Part shown: in pieces, positions 10,630 to 21,404 of the stretch
Position numbering within the stretch: position 1 is the first letter of the stretch
How the letters are laid out: the number at the start of each line of letters is the position of its first letter
Source of the DNA: Coccinella septempunctata
Taxonomy: Eukaryota; Arthropoda; Insecta; Coleoptera; Coccinellidae
NCBI RefSeq assembly: GCF_907165205.1
Contig: NC_058193.1
Span: 3,596,001 to 3,660,000, forward strand
Direction of reading: 5' to 3'
DNA length: 64,000 bases
The notes under the pieces: model-generated
Told to the model about the DNA's origin: nothing
The model's database searches: none
Seen by the model: only the letters and a program-made list of their open reading frames with translations
Program-made: the position numbers and the translations under genes

Positions 10630-11190
10630 TAACGTGTGGGCAGCCCACAATACGTGCGTGGGTGTGAGCATGAGCAGTTGTGACAAGGTTGTTGTTTTGG
10701 TTTTCTCAGTCACTTCAGAATAATAATATTAAAAAAAAAAGTACTTTCTCAAAAATACAATTGTTATAAAGCCTAAGCTAAAAACCACTCATATAATAGT
10801 CTAATATAAATACTGTAGAGTGCTGGTAATGCCCGATGAACGAATGTTTCAAAAAGATCTTTCAGTTTTTTTGGCTCGTAGTACCTATGTGCTTTTGGTG
10901 ACGATAGTGTCCAATGCGTAATATTAAGATCTTCAATTTAGCTTTGTTCAACTTGGTGAGTTCGTATAACTTGTTTCGAGGTACATTTGTCTTACTTATG
11001 TGTTTATTTATTTACTTTATTCGTAGACGTTTGTGTAGGTTAAGTGTATGTTTCTTCTCATGTTGTCTCGACTTCTACCATTGTATTCCACTAAAACTGT
11101 TTTAATTAAATTTTACAGCCTTGAAAAAGTTGGAAAATACCAACGAAACGTCGGCTTTAGTCAAGAAAAAGGCTATTTCATTCATTATCC
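10630..11190 (+). other. PLE 3' UTR
   Basis: AT-rich non-coding sequence between the PLE stop and a degenerate hammerhead-like motif at 11121. It probably belongs to the same PLE. The pyrimidine-rich TTTTACAG at 11111-11118 resembles a splice acceptor. No gene is seen. Confidence 0.45.
11121..11152 (+). ncRNA. Degenerate hammerhead-like motif of the 9.5-kb PLE
   Basis: TTGAAAA, one extra A, stem GTTGG/CCAAC, then GAAACGTC. GAAA and a GTC cleavage triplet are kept. Box 1 (normally CTGANGA) has changes at C3 and G8, so self-cleavage is unlikely. A GGC after the cleavage site can pair with GCC at 11118-11120 as a remnant of stem I. Confidence 0.5.
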
Positions 11191-11340
11191 TATTCCTGTG
11201 AAATCTCAATCATGAATACACAAGGATGTGAAAACTTTGATGAATTATTGCTAAATTTTTCAACTTGTTTTCGATCATATACAGTTCACAACCGTTGTGA
11301 ACCACTCTGCGAACAAGCCTAATAGCAGTTCGCCGATTCG

Positions 11341-11621
11341 CTTTGCGAACAACATGCGTGTAACGTACTGAGAGGTTTGGGAACACGTTCAGATCACGGT
11401 AAAAATGATGCCATCGGTAATAACATGAAAAAGGATCATAACACTTGTTGACATGCATATCGGCGGGTGGTATGCATCTGAATTAATTCTCATTATTGTA
11501 TTCATTGCCTCGCTGTTTGGGCGTGATCTTTTTCCATGTTATTACCTATGGCATCATTTCTGCCGTGATCTGAACGTGTTCCCAAACCTCTCAGTACGTT
11601 ATACGCATATTGTTCGCAAAG
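11341..11621. repeat. Inverted repeat, about 98-bp arms with an 85-bp spacer
   Basis: Arms 11341-11438 and 11524-11621 are reverse complements with few mismatches; both contain GAGAGGTTTGGGAACACGTT or its complement. A shorter related block (ATTATTGTATTYATTGCCTC) recurs at about 11493 and 11773. This is probably a foldback or MITE relic. No ORF is seen. Confidence 0.75.
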
Positions 11622-11829
11622 TACTGAATTAGAGGAAATATGGGACATATGCTATTGTCTTCGTCTGGATTTGTATCTGGAAGGGATTGAATCGAACATC
11701 GTTTCATACTGGGTGGCGCTCTGTGTAACTGTATAGTACACAGTAGTCGCTGTGTTACTGGATAGTACTTATTATTGTATTTATTGCCTCACTATTTAGA
11801 CGTGATCCTTGTTCATGTTCAAACGAATA

Positions 11830-14020
11830 ACGTTAAAGATTTCAAATACTTTTTTTATTGAATACTAGAGGTGCTTTGAGAAGTCCTAGTGGTACGGCCT
11901 TTGGTCAATTATTGAAAACAATTTGTACTTACAAAGGCCTATATGATATATGTGCTATTTTGAGTGGACTGTAAATGAAAAACAATTTAACTTACTACTG
12001 AGTTTTTTGGGGTCAAGCTAGTTCCAGGTGCGTTATTTCCAAATTCACCTTCGAGTAAAGGAAGTAAATTAGGAAGGGTGAAGGTAAAATAAGGAAAAAA
12101 TAAGATGAAGTTTATAAACCTGGACAGCACTCCCACTGCGGCTCGGGATGCAGGTGGTAATCCCGACCTTCCTTGGTTTGAATAAAATGCGGGTGAAGCT
12201 ACAATCCTAATAATGCGGGTTGAACTATAACTGTGATGCACTAACACCAAGATGCACACTAAATACTGCGGTTTTACTATGCAAAATTTTTCTAAGGCGG
12301 GTGAAAAGCGAAAATGCGAAAAGCTGGTCGAAATTCTACAACACGGCGGCGTCTAATTCTAAACTGAAACTGACTGGAAACGCGAAGAGGGCGAAACTAA
12401 AACATGTGGTGTCGTATGTGAGATATGAATGGATACAAAACAATAATAAACAAATATTGGGGAAATTCCGAAAACGCCCCAACACCTAGGTTGAATAATA
12501 ATTTAGCAAGTATTTTTGATTGAAATTCGATAAAGAAACTTCAAAGAGTACAAATATATGCCCGTGAAAAAAAAGGAAACTATGCGAGTATCGAAAAACG
12601 CATCATTAAAAATTCATCACGCGCTCCCGAACATTAAGGTGGAGAAAGATGAGCTGAGGTGAAATTTTCATCAAAGAAGACTCCAAGATAGAAGCGCATT
12701 CAGGCACGATCGGAAAAGCCGCCAGATATTTCACAGGATTTTCTCAGAGAAGAGATCTGAAAATATTAGCGTTACGAATATCTCTGAGCTTTGTTATCAC
12801 TGAGGAGTCACTTGCCGGAGGGAATCGATTTACCTCATTATTTCACCAGCATCGATGGATATGCATGTATGGAAGCAGTTTTTTTTATCAGTTCAATTAA
12901 AATATATGAACCGGATGGATTCATTGATATGGCTACCGATAATACGGTAGATACGTTGATTTTATATTGTATTTTCTTGACCCAATTCTTCTACAGAATG
13001 AGGTAATGAAACCATCAGGACATGAAATAACGAAGACGGAAAGTGGTTTGAAATTCTACAAAGTCCAGGAAGTAACTTCCCGGACTAGGCAGGAATATAC
13101 TACTTTCTCAAAAAAAAGTGTCCGGGAAGTGAGTACCTACATCTCGGACGGTTGACGAGAAGATTGATTTCAGAGCTAAGCATTTTGGTTATCAGTCAGT
13201 TGAATATTTTGAGTATGAGTGATCAGTATAATATATATGTCTGATCATGTGATCATGTATGTTAGCAAATGTTGAATTTGACTCCCTTTATAATATAATG
13301 ATAATGTCCGACGACTGAATGTCAAAGGAAGAATAAGAGTATATACCCTATGCTCAGTACACTCTGTGCTCCAATGAATCATGCTTTTGCCGATGCATAG
13401 ATCTGAGCATACATCTATTGCTAACACGCGTACTAGACTACGACAAAAAATGAAGCAAAATCGTTGGGAGGAATCCACTTGTACGCATGCTCGAATTAGA
13501 AGTTCGAAAATGAAAATCAAGATATTGGTTAGGTTGTTTTCATCTTTGACGTTGGATGATTGAATGAATTCGAATGATGATTTGTTTCAAATTCTTGTAC
13601 AAATTTTAAGAAGAATTTTATATGAGGCGAAAGTTGATGAATATTAAATTCATCGACAATGTATCCGTTTTTTACAACTATCAGATGAATCAACGAAAAG
13701 AGATCAAACCAAATTAGTGTATAAAAACTATTCACCCAATATTATTATGATTTGTGAAATAATAAGTGCCGAATAGGAATGGTATTATCCATACTCAGTA
13801 AACTCAAGAGTGACAGAATAACAAGTTCGTTTTATATTACTGTTTCATACCAGTTTCAATATTGCGTATACGTGTACACATCCTACTTATCTTACCTCCT
13901 GAATTTCCCCTCCTGTCAATCTACTCAATACTCAATAAAAAATAGTTTTGGATAAACATTTAATGTAATATGTACATATTTTATATATGTTAATTATATT
14001 GTAATGTAATGTAATTATTT
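11830..14020. other. Unassigned intergenic sequence
   Basis: I recognise nothing here. An 89-codon frame at 12220-12489 has no familiar motif. Small palindromes occur (for example CAGGAAGTAACTTCC near 13067). It could include old transposon sequence. Confidence 0.4.
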
Positions 14021-14188
14021 AGGTCAGTATTCATAATGCTTGGTTATTATGAATAATGACCATTAAAATTGGGCAATTTGATAAATTCGAATTACTTTAC
14101 GATAATTTCTCACATTGCCCGGTCATTTTAAATACCGCTATTATTTCTTTGGGCACTTTGATTAATTGTCAGCTAATGAAGAACAGAG

Positions 14189-14223
14189 CTCATCCACAGC
14201 CCTCTTAAGGGTTAAGAGGGCCG
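14189..14223. repeat. Hairpin
   Basis: CCACAGCCCTCTTAA pairs with TTAAGAGGGCCGTGG around a 3-4-nt loop with one mismatch. It lies at the start of the integrase remnant. Confidence 0.55.
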
Positions 14224-14232
14224 TGGCTCATC

Positions 14233-14751
14233 TTAGTGGCATCAACTGTAACTCCGTACGAGGCCATGTTTGGGACAAAGTTAAAAAATGGTCTAAAAAG
14301 TTTTTTAACCACAGACGTTCTGCATAATATAAATTGTGAAGAGGATTCAGAAGTTTTAGTAGAAGATCAGATCAATTTACAGTCTGTATAAGATGGTCTA
14401 CTGCAAAATAAACCACAGCGTAGCGAAGCTACCAGGTAAAAGTCATCATGATGAGGAGGAACTACGGCACGAAACACGGAATTCTAAATCAACTTTATGC
14501 CCGGAACCAATTTACAATTTGTAATGAGAAGTTTATATATGGCGAAGATATTCCACAGACAGAGATTTCACTATGAGAATGTGCAAGATTTTCATCCAAG
14601 AAAGAGGGCCAAAGCTATAGTCGATGTGGCTGTAAAGGTAGCTGTAAATCCGGTACGTGCAAGTATCGTAAAAAAAAGCTATGTAACTCCAAATGCCACC
14701 GAAGTGAAAGATGCTCTAATAAATACACCCTCTATGTAGGTATTGCTACAT
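14233..14751 (+). pseudogene. Integrase C-terminal remnant with a cysteine-rich CXC-type domain
   Basis: In one frame, STVTPYEAMFGTKLKNGLKS (from 14245) matches the end of DDE integrases of the KRBA2/SCAND3-like, Ginger-related kind. That frame stops at 14389. A different frame from 14622 reads a dense cysteine/histidine module (CGCKGSCKSGTCKY, LCNSKCH, CSNKY), the CXC-like tail usual downstream of those integrases. The catalytic core is missing. The frame change and stops show it is dead. The family call rests on motif memory. Confidence 0.55.
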
Positions 14752-15056
14752 ATTGACATTTTGTGTGAATATAAATTTATAAGTACGTACATATTTAATA
14801 CATTATTTTTATTTGGACTTGAGTTTTGTTTGTACTTATTTCATCGCCACCGGTTTGTTTGTCACCATGTGAAATTTGTTATTTTTTGTTACTTTGTCAG
14901 TTAGGTATGTAAAAATTTGTTTTTTTCATAAGAAATATGAATAAAAATGATTTTCAAATTGCCCACTTGACTTTCAGCATTATACATAATGACCGGGCAA
15001 TGTAATATTTGGAACATAATTTATCATTTTGTCATATCCATTTGGGCACTTTTTAA

Positions 15057-15277
15057 CCCTTTCAGTCACGAATTTTTGTTGTGTCATTGGAAAAATATTG
15101 GACCTGTGGAATCTTCCTTACAATTTTAATTAGAACTTTTCCTATGGTCATTTCACCCCCAAAACGCCCCCATCGGGAGTTATGGCATATCCCCGTATGA
15201 GGACACTGTGATCAGAAGGTTGTCGAGTAAGATATTAATATGTATGTCCTCAAATGAGGACGCGGTGACCGAAAGGG
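15057..15277. mobile_element. piggyBac-like MITE, 221 bp
   Basis: It starts CCCTTTCAGTCACG and ends CGGTGACCGAAAGGG, imperfect terminal inverted repeats, and is flanked by TTAA at 15053-15056 and 15278-15281. TTAA duplication with CCC/GGG ends is the piggyBac signature. It has no coding capacity and is nested in the decayed integrase-bearing element. Confidence 0.75.
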
Positions 15278-15332
15278 TTAAATTGCCCGGGCATTATGAA
15301 CAATGCCCAATTATTTACATTGCCCGTAACAT

Positions 15333-16384
15333 ATATAAAAGTACAGAGTGCTCATTAGAAGCACAATAATCAATTTGGCACTAAGAATATTTAGAAGATG
15401 AGAAACTGGTAGATATTTGTAAATATTTTTGAGCTTTATAGATATAGATGTCGATTTAGATGTTTCACTATTTCAGTGCTGAAAAAAACAATCATAAATT
15501 GAACTAGAATTTACCTCAACTGACAACTAAATTTCAAGACAATAATAGACTTATCTAAATACAATGCAGATAATATAAGATAGTGAACAACCTAGAAAAA
15601 TGTAGTCACAGTCCTACAATTTTCTTCATTCAACATCACTTTTGTTAATCTCCGCACTCCACAGGTTTTTTGTGGAAAACACATGATATTTCACTTTTGT
15701 TATGGATCCGAACCTCTAGTGTTGCACAATGATGAAGTTTCATGAATTTTGAATTCTAGTTATTAGAAATCAACGATGCAATACAAATAACTATGTAATA
15801 CAAACCTGAGTTTGAACCTGATTCAAACCAATATCAACATATTGATAGGTTAAGGTCGAAAATATTCGAATGGTTGTGAAGTAAAATCATTTCATTCCTG
15901 TCAATCCATAAAACCATGTATCAGAAAGAGACAGAGCTAATCAGGTATTTTAATTCTTGATATTTCTGCACATGCGCAGCAGTCGATTCCGGCCACGGGC
16001 TAGCTTCAATTTCTCATTATCGATATAGAATATAATAGGTATATGGATCTAAGACACGATTCCTCGTAATTCATTGTCGAGTATTACGCTTACCTGATTT
16101 TATTTCTTACATAATAAGTGCAATTAAATTTCTTCTTTCGAAAAAAGAAATTGAGGACCCTATTTTGTGAGAGTCAATCGTGTGATTAAGAACTAATGAT
16201 TCACAAATTCAGCACATTCTTAATGTTTATGAAGGGTCCGACAATCAAGAAAAATTAACGTTGTGATGTACCTTCCCGAATCAAGTTCTGAAAAAAGTGA
16301 CAGAAAAAGGTGTAAGATAAGTTGTGAGAAAACAATATTTTGGTGTTTATATGAATGCTCATACAGTATGGGTCTCGGTATGGG
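15333..16384. other. Unassigned intergenic sequence
   Basis: AT-rich. No coding, RNA or clear repeat structure was recognised. Confidence 0.4.
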
Positions 16385-16650
16385 TTAATTAGGGGCATCT
16401 AGGTGCCTCTAAATAACCTATATTTTATGGTATCGATTGAAATTTATTTTGGGAGGATTTTGCATCTCTTCACAAACCTTTTAGGGCTTTCACTCCCAAT
16501 CTCTGAAACAAAATCAATTAAAAATGAAATCAACGATTTGCTCCTGCGTAAATTCTTGCACTAATTTGTCAGGAGCAAATTAACTAGAAAAAATTGTTGC
16601 CTGACAATGAACTCAAAATAAATAACGTTGAAATTATAATTCTTCGTAAC

Positions 16651-16682
16651 GTTTCGGAGTCTATATCAGACTCCTTCATCAG
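16651..16682 (-). ncRNA. Hammerhead ribozyme core, downstream pseudo-LTR
   Basis: On the minus strand: CTGATGA, one extra A, a 6-bp stem II GGAGTC/GACTCC, then GAAAC. It continues GTT and ACGAAGAA, which pairs over 8 positions with TTTTTTCGT before box 1 to give stem I. Stem III would be the self-complementary ACGT with U at the cleavage position. This fits the minimal type I hammerheads known from PLEs. Confidence 0.75.
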
Positions 16683-16780
16683 ACGAAAAAATCTACTTTT
16701 GAAAATCTTCTGGAATTGTCGCTTTTTGTCTGACATTAATTGTCAACACACAGAAACAGAGACTGCACAGAAACGTTGAT

Positions 16781-17400
16781 TCATTTAATTTTGAAATTAC
16801 CGGATGACAGTTCCTTCTTTAATAAATTGATCCAAATATGATCTATTCCTACCGAACAATTTGCCAAATTATTATCCTGATCTAATAGAATACACGTAGA
16901 CTCTTTAATTTTTCGTTTATAATGGTCTGGTTCTGTCATTAAAATTTTTGTGTTGTCCCAATCCATCATGTGGTCTCCCGTATTAGAACAAATGTGATCT
17001 GCGATTTGCGATCGATTAATTTCTCTATTTTTAATATTATTTTTATGTTCGCGTTTTCTTATTTCTAGAGGTCTGGACGTTTCACCTGTATAAGTTTTAC
17101 CACAAATACAGGGTATGTTGTAAATACAATTTTTTGATTTTTGTTTTTCGTTCAAAGGTTTAGTTTTTGTTAATATAGATCTTAAATCATTTTGCGTTTT
17201 AAAAACAGTTCGTATGTTGAACTTCGAACCGATTCTTCTTATTTTTTCTGAAAGGCCATTAACATAAGGAATTACATTCAACAAATTTGGTTGTTCTTGA
17301 CGGTTTGTTGGTTGTTCCTGATCATTATTACGATTTTGGTTAGTCATTTTTCTCTCTAAATTTAATATTGTTTTTTCAATAAAATTTTTTTGGGTATTGA
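16781..17400 (-). CDS. PLE C-terminal GIY-YIG endonuclease (frameshifted part)
   Basis: Continues the 17376-19253 protein after a single-base slip. It contains CIYNIPCICGKTYTGETSRP, an altered GIY-YIG core (YNI...TYTGET), then REH and the histidine-containing ADHICSNTGDH block. GIY-YIG nucleases of PLEs cut the target to prime reverse transcription. The part of this frame before about 17400 overlaps the RT frame and is not meaningful. The stop near 16781 lies just before the pseudo-LTR. Confidence 0.8.
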
Positions 17401-19253
17401 TTATCCCTAAGAAAATGTTTAATGAAGTCAACTTCATTATTTCTAATTTCGGGTGTAGATGAAATTAAATTAGCTCTATCATAAAGTGTTTTAATGATAC
17501 CTCTTTTGACACTTACTTGGTGATTGGAATAAAAATTTAAATATCTATTAGTATGTGTCTTTTTTCGGTATACGCTCGTTTCAAAATAATTCGGAAACTT
17601 TTTTATTGAAACATCTAGGAATGAAATTTTGTTATCCTGCTCTAATTCCATTGTAAATTTTATTGTAGGTTCTTTGTTGTTGATATGATCAAAAAAATTC
17701 TCTAGTTCATCTCTACCATGTTGCCAAATCACAAAAATATCGTCTACATATCGCCACCAAGTCTTTGGTTTTAGTGGGTATGTGTCTATATATTTTTGTT
17801 CGAAAGATTCCATGAATATGTTACTCATTACTGGTGATAAAGGAGAACCCATAGCCATACCAAATTTTTGTTTATAGAAAACATCATCTAATTGAAAATA
17901 TGTGGAATTCAGGCAAACTTCTAATATCTCCATTATATCATCAATAGTCAATTTCGAATTTTCATAAATGGTTCTATCATTAATCAATTTTGTTCTCACT
18001 ATTTCAAGAGTTTTATCAACTGGAACATTTGGAAAAAGATTTACTACATCAAAACTTACTAAGATGTCTGTTGCATTTAAATTAGAATTTCTTAATTTTT
18101 CAAGAAAGTGTTGAGTATTTTTCAAAAAACTAGTTGATTTTCCTGTTAATGGGTTCAAAAATTGTAAAATATATTTAGCAAAATTTTGACAGGGGGATCC
18201 GAGTGAACTTACTATTGGTCTCAAAGGAATAAGAGGTTTATGTATTTTAGGTAGGCCGTATAAATGTGGGGGTTTGCTATAAGATGGTGTGATAAATTTC
18301 TTTTGAGCATATGTGAATTTTTTGGAATTTTTCGAAATAATTTTCTTCACTTTATTCTCTGTGAGAGAAGTTGGATCTTTTTTGATTTTGGAATATTTAT
18401 CGGTATCATCAACAATTTCTAAAAGTTTTCTTTTATATTCACCTGAATCCATAATAACTGTTGCATTTCCTTTATCGGCAGGTAAAATTTTAATGTTATT
18501 ATCATTTTTCAATGAAGTTATAGTTTTATTCTCAATTTTATTTAGATTTGGTTTTATTTTAAAAGGTTTATCAAGTAACAATTTATTTAGTACTCTAAAT
18601 TCATTCGATTTATCAAGCGGAAGTTTTTGGGCTGTTTTTTCAATAGCTGTAATTATATCTAATGTTGGAATGTGTTTTGGAGTTATAGCAAAATTGAGTC
18701 CTTTTGATAATATCAATTTTTCATTTTCATTCAAATTTCGTGAAGATAAGTTGATTACCGTTTTATTAATGAAGTTGTTACTGATTTTTGTATTGTTGAA
18801 TTTTTGTTGGTTTTCTTCCATTAGTATATTAAATTTTTTGAAATTAGATCGTTTGCTTTTCTCATATTCATGGAAATACGAAATATTCACACAATGTAAA
18901 ATATGTTCAAAGTCTTCCTTTGAAAGGTTACGGAAAATTTCTTCTTCTAACCTTAATATATTTTGTTGAAATCTTACCTTATTATATCTGAGAAAATTTA
19001 TTCTTTCTCTTACCAACGCATAACCGAACCTGTTTTTAATCTTTTCCGAACCATTACTCCGAAATGGTAGCCTAATTCTCAGGAATTTTGGAATCAATCT
19101 ATTATCTCTGCATCTACACATGAAGGTGAGACTGTTTTCTGTGTGGGATAGTTTTTTGTACAATTCTTCCAATTTTCTAAAACTTGAAATAGAAAAAGGC
19201 CCATACCTTTCTTTCAGATATCGATTGAAATTTATTTTGGGAGGATTTTGCAT
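17376..19253 (-). CDS. PLE reverse transcriptase (N-terminal and RT part)
   Basis: 625 aa. The PLE-specific fingers motif ADKGNATVIMD is followed by LPKIHKPLIPLRPIVSS, motif A FDVVNLFPNVP, motif B FGMAMGSPLSPVMSNI and motif C WWRYVDDIFVIW, then the thumb (SFLDVSI). PLE RTs are telomerase-like and fused to a GIY-YIG nuclease. The frame ends at 17376 because of a one-base slip in a T-run near 17380-17390; the GIY-YIG part continues in the overlapping frame. Apart from this slip the sequence looks undamaged, so the copy is young. The start codon lies within the upstream pseudo-LTR. Confidence 0.85.
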   Translation of the reverse strand: MQNPPKINFNRYLKERYGPFSISSFRKLEELYKKLSHTENSLTFMCRCRDNRLIPKFLRIRLPFRSNGSEKIKNRFGYALVRERINFLRYNKVRFQQNILRLEEEIFRNLSKEDFEHILHCVNISYFHEYEKSKRSNFKKFNILMEENQQKFNNTKISNNFINKTVINLSSRNLNENEKLILSKGLNFAITPKHIPTLDIITAIEKTAQKLPLDKSNEFRVLNKLLLDKPFKIKPNLNKIENKTITSLKNDNNIKILPADKGNATVIMDSGEYKRKLLEIVDDTDKYSKIKKDPTSLTENKVKKIISKNSKKFTYAQKKFITPSYSKPPHLYGLPKIHKPLIPLRPIVSSLGSPCQNFAKYILQFLNPLTGKSTSFLKNTQHFLEKLRNSNLNATDILVSFDVVNLFPNVPVDKTLEIVRTKLINDRTIYENSKLTIDDIMEILEVCLNSTYFQLDDVFYKQKFGMAMGSPLSPVMSNIFMESFEQKYIDTYPLKPKTWWRYVDDIFVIWQHGRDELENFFDHINNKEPTIKFTMELEQDNKISFLDVSIKKFPNYFETSVYRKKTHTNRYLNFYSNHQVSVKRGIIKTLYDRANLISSTPEIRNNEVDFIKHFLRDNQYPKKFY

Positions 19254-19438
19254 CTCTTCACAAACCTTTTAGGGCTTTCACTCCCAATCTCTGAAACAAA
19301 ATCAATTAAAAATGAAATCAATGATTTGCTCCTGCGTAAATTCTTGCACTAATTTGTCAGGAGCAAATTAACTAGAAAAAATTGTTGCCTGACAATGAAC
19401 TCAAAATAAATAACGTTGAAATTATAATTCTTCGTAAC

Positions 19439-19470
19439 GTTTCGGAGTCTATATCAGACTCCTTCATCAG
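19439..19470 (-). ncRNA. Hammerhead ribozyme core, upstream pseudo-LTR
   Basis: The sequence and arms match the core at 16651-16682, in the 5' pseudo-LTR of the same element. Two copies in one transcript could release a unit-length RNA if active. Confidence 0.75.
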
Positions 19471-19551
19471 ACGAAAAAATCTACTTTTGATTTTGTTTCC
19501 GAGATTGGGAGTGAAAGCCCTAAAAGGTTTGTGAAGAGATATATTTTATGG

Positions 19552-21160
19552 GTCTATCTTTTTTTATTACTAGGATGCAGAATGATTTAGAGATTTTCCC
19601 CAGTTTTTCAATTTATCGTAACATATGAACCACACCTTACATATTTTCATCATATTTGGCTTATATATTCGTCCTCAGTTGAGTCGTTGAAAATAATAAG
19701 AGAAGTCTTTTTTTCAGGCCCGTCCTCAAAAGAATTGAGTAATAGGTTTTGAGTCGAAACAAGACCCTGTATGTAAATATTTCAAAATCTTCTTTACAAA
19801 TTTAGAAAGACCACAAACAAATGAGTAAAACTGAATATGTGAAAGTATTGATTACTTAAGTTAATAATTATAAACATGAGGTTTTTAATTAAAAGCAATT
19901 TGGGATGTCGAACCTGAAGTGTATAAACATTTTACAATACAATACTTCTGCTCTATTCCCCTATTAACATCAAGAATACATCAGAATAGTTGAGAGATGA
20001 TCATACTCTTGTTCTAGTTAACAAAATATTGAGATCAACCTGTTCGATCGTGAATTGGGTTGCCTGACTCCGGTTTGTCAGGCGTTTGTTGACCCTACGG
20101 AAGAAAGATAAACTTTGTCGTCTGTCAATCACGACAACTAATTCCAATTCGCATCATCGCTGGACGCGCCGAAATCTTTCTTTCAAAAACCTAAATAATC
20201 TTCTAATATATCGCCGAAATCATCGCACTATTTGTCATCTCTCTATATTCAGTGAACCAAAGTGATATTGAGCAATTTTAAGTGAAGTGCTGTGTCCTTA
20301 ATCAGGCTCTATCGTGCCACGAAGCTAAGTGCAGAAGGAGGGTTGGTTCCGTGTTTCCCCTCCCTTAGGAACCCTCCTTCTGCTACCAGAACAGTGGAGG
20401 AGATTCATCTGAGCATTTTCACTTGTTCAGTTGCTCATTATCTAAAAATCATCTGAATTTGATCGCAAACTCATTTGCGAACAATTACAACCTTCGAATT
20501 TCAAAATGTAGATTTGTGGCAACATTGTTTTTGTTTAAAATTAAGCTATAGGCTTCCTCCAAAATGAACAACTTGTCTCTTTTTCGATCTCTTTTGAAGG
20601 GCGTACTGTGATGATCAATTTAGGTATACAAACTGTTTGAATGTTTGTCATTCGTCACAAAATTAGTCCAAAATACGGATATGTCGTCTCGTTTTTCAAG
20701 GTCCCAGGTTAAGATCTAGAAATTAGAAGAGAATATATTTAATGATTTCAGCTGGCAAATCACCATCTGGAGAAAATAATTCATTCTTTCAAATTTTGTG
20801 CTACATAATCTTCGAAACATCCATAGATTTCTCTCAAGCTATCAAGTAAAAAAGTTCTATGCGGAAGCAACAAATACATTCAAGTTATTTTTTCCTGCTG
20901 TTTCAACATTTGTGAATGAAATTTCAAAATTTTGATAAACGGGGTGTTGTTTGGACAGAGAACATACTCATTAATCTTCTTTGAGCCGGACCTGAATTGA
21001 GACTTTTTTATTATGTTAACCGATATCACTCCTAACAAAGAATATAGGAATAAAATATCAAAAAAATGTATAGGGCGGTGCATAAGAAAAAATTATTTAT
21101 AATATTTTGAAAATTATTAAATCAGCCTGTAACTTGGTTACATAGAATGAAAGACTGATA
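19552..21160. other. Unassigned sequence with one hairpin
   Basis: No coding sequence is recognised. It contains the hairpin at 20331-20383. Confidence 0.4.
20331..20383. repeat. Strong hairpin
   Basis: GCAGAAGGAGGGTT pairs perfectly with AACCCTCCTTCTGC at 20370-20383 (14 bp); GGTTCC/GGAACC offers an alternative inner pairing; the loop is about 25 nt. It is GC-rich against AT-rich surroundings. It could be a palindromic repeat or a small-RNA precursor. Confidence 0.55.
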
Positions 21161-21404
21161 AAATATGGGTTATTTAGAAGCACCTCAGTGTCCTCCATCT
21201 AATCTGATTGTATGCGCATTTCGCAATGATTCACCCTGTATGAATAAAAGAGAATCTATGGAAACCACGTAAGCTCATCACGTTCAAACGACTGCTCCAA
21301 ATTGGATAATCCTTTCTCTTTTGTATTCATTATTGACAGGACAAGGTGTACGCAACGAAATATTCCAGAAAAAATCTCATGGATACAAAAAGGCTTTCCA
21401 TTGT

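Larger units (their letters stand above)
14028..15332. mobile_element. Decayed DNA element with terminal palindromes and integrase remnant
   Basis: Both flanks are rich in GGGCA-type subterminal repeats and short palindromes: ATTCATAAT...ATTATGAAT at 14030-14054, and GGGCATTATGAACAATGCCC at about 15290. Between them lie integrase and Cys-rich coding remnants and a nested TTAA-flanked MITE. The boundaries are approximate and no target duplication was identified. Confidence 0.45.
16431..19539 (-). mobile_element. Penelope-like element with pseudo-LTRs and 12-bp target duplication
   Basis: A complete-looking PLE read on the minus strand. TATATTTTATGG flanks it at 16419-16430 and 19540-19551. 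Direct repeats of about 270 bp (16431-16699 and 19219-19488) are near-identical and each holds a hammerhead core, which is the usual PLE pseudo-LTR arrangement. The downstream repeat includes the first codons of the ORF (MQNPPKINFNRY). The extreme 5' end (19489-19539) is an inverted copy of sequence inside the repeat (19252-19306). Confidence 0.85.
16385..21220. repeat. Inverted repeat pair surrounding the PLE insertion
   Basis: AGGTGCCTCTAAATAACC with ATATTTTAT at 16399-16428 is inverted at about 21163-21195 (ATGGGTTATTTAGAAGCACCT). The PLE sits exactly at the inner edge of the left copy. This may mark the ends of an older DNA transposon of about 1.7 kb. No transposase is visible. Confidence 0.4.

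Noticed and set aside
12220..12489. 89-codon frame as a gene
   Set aside because: Basic composition but no motif, no homologous copy in the window.
18313..18969. 218-codon plus-strand frame
   Set aside because: Antisense to the PLE RT; hydrophobic, repetitive composition from the AT-rich complement.
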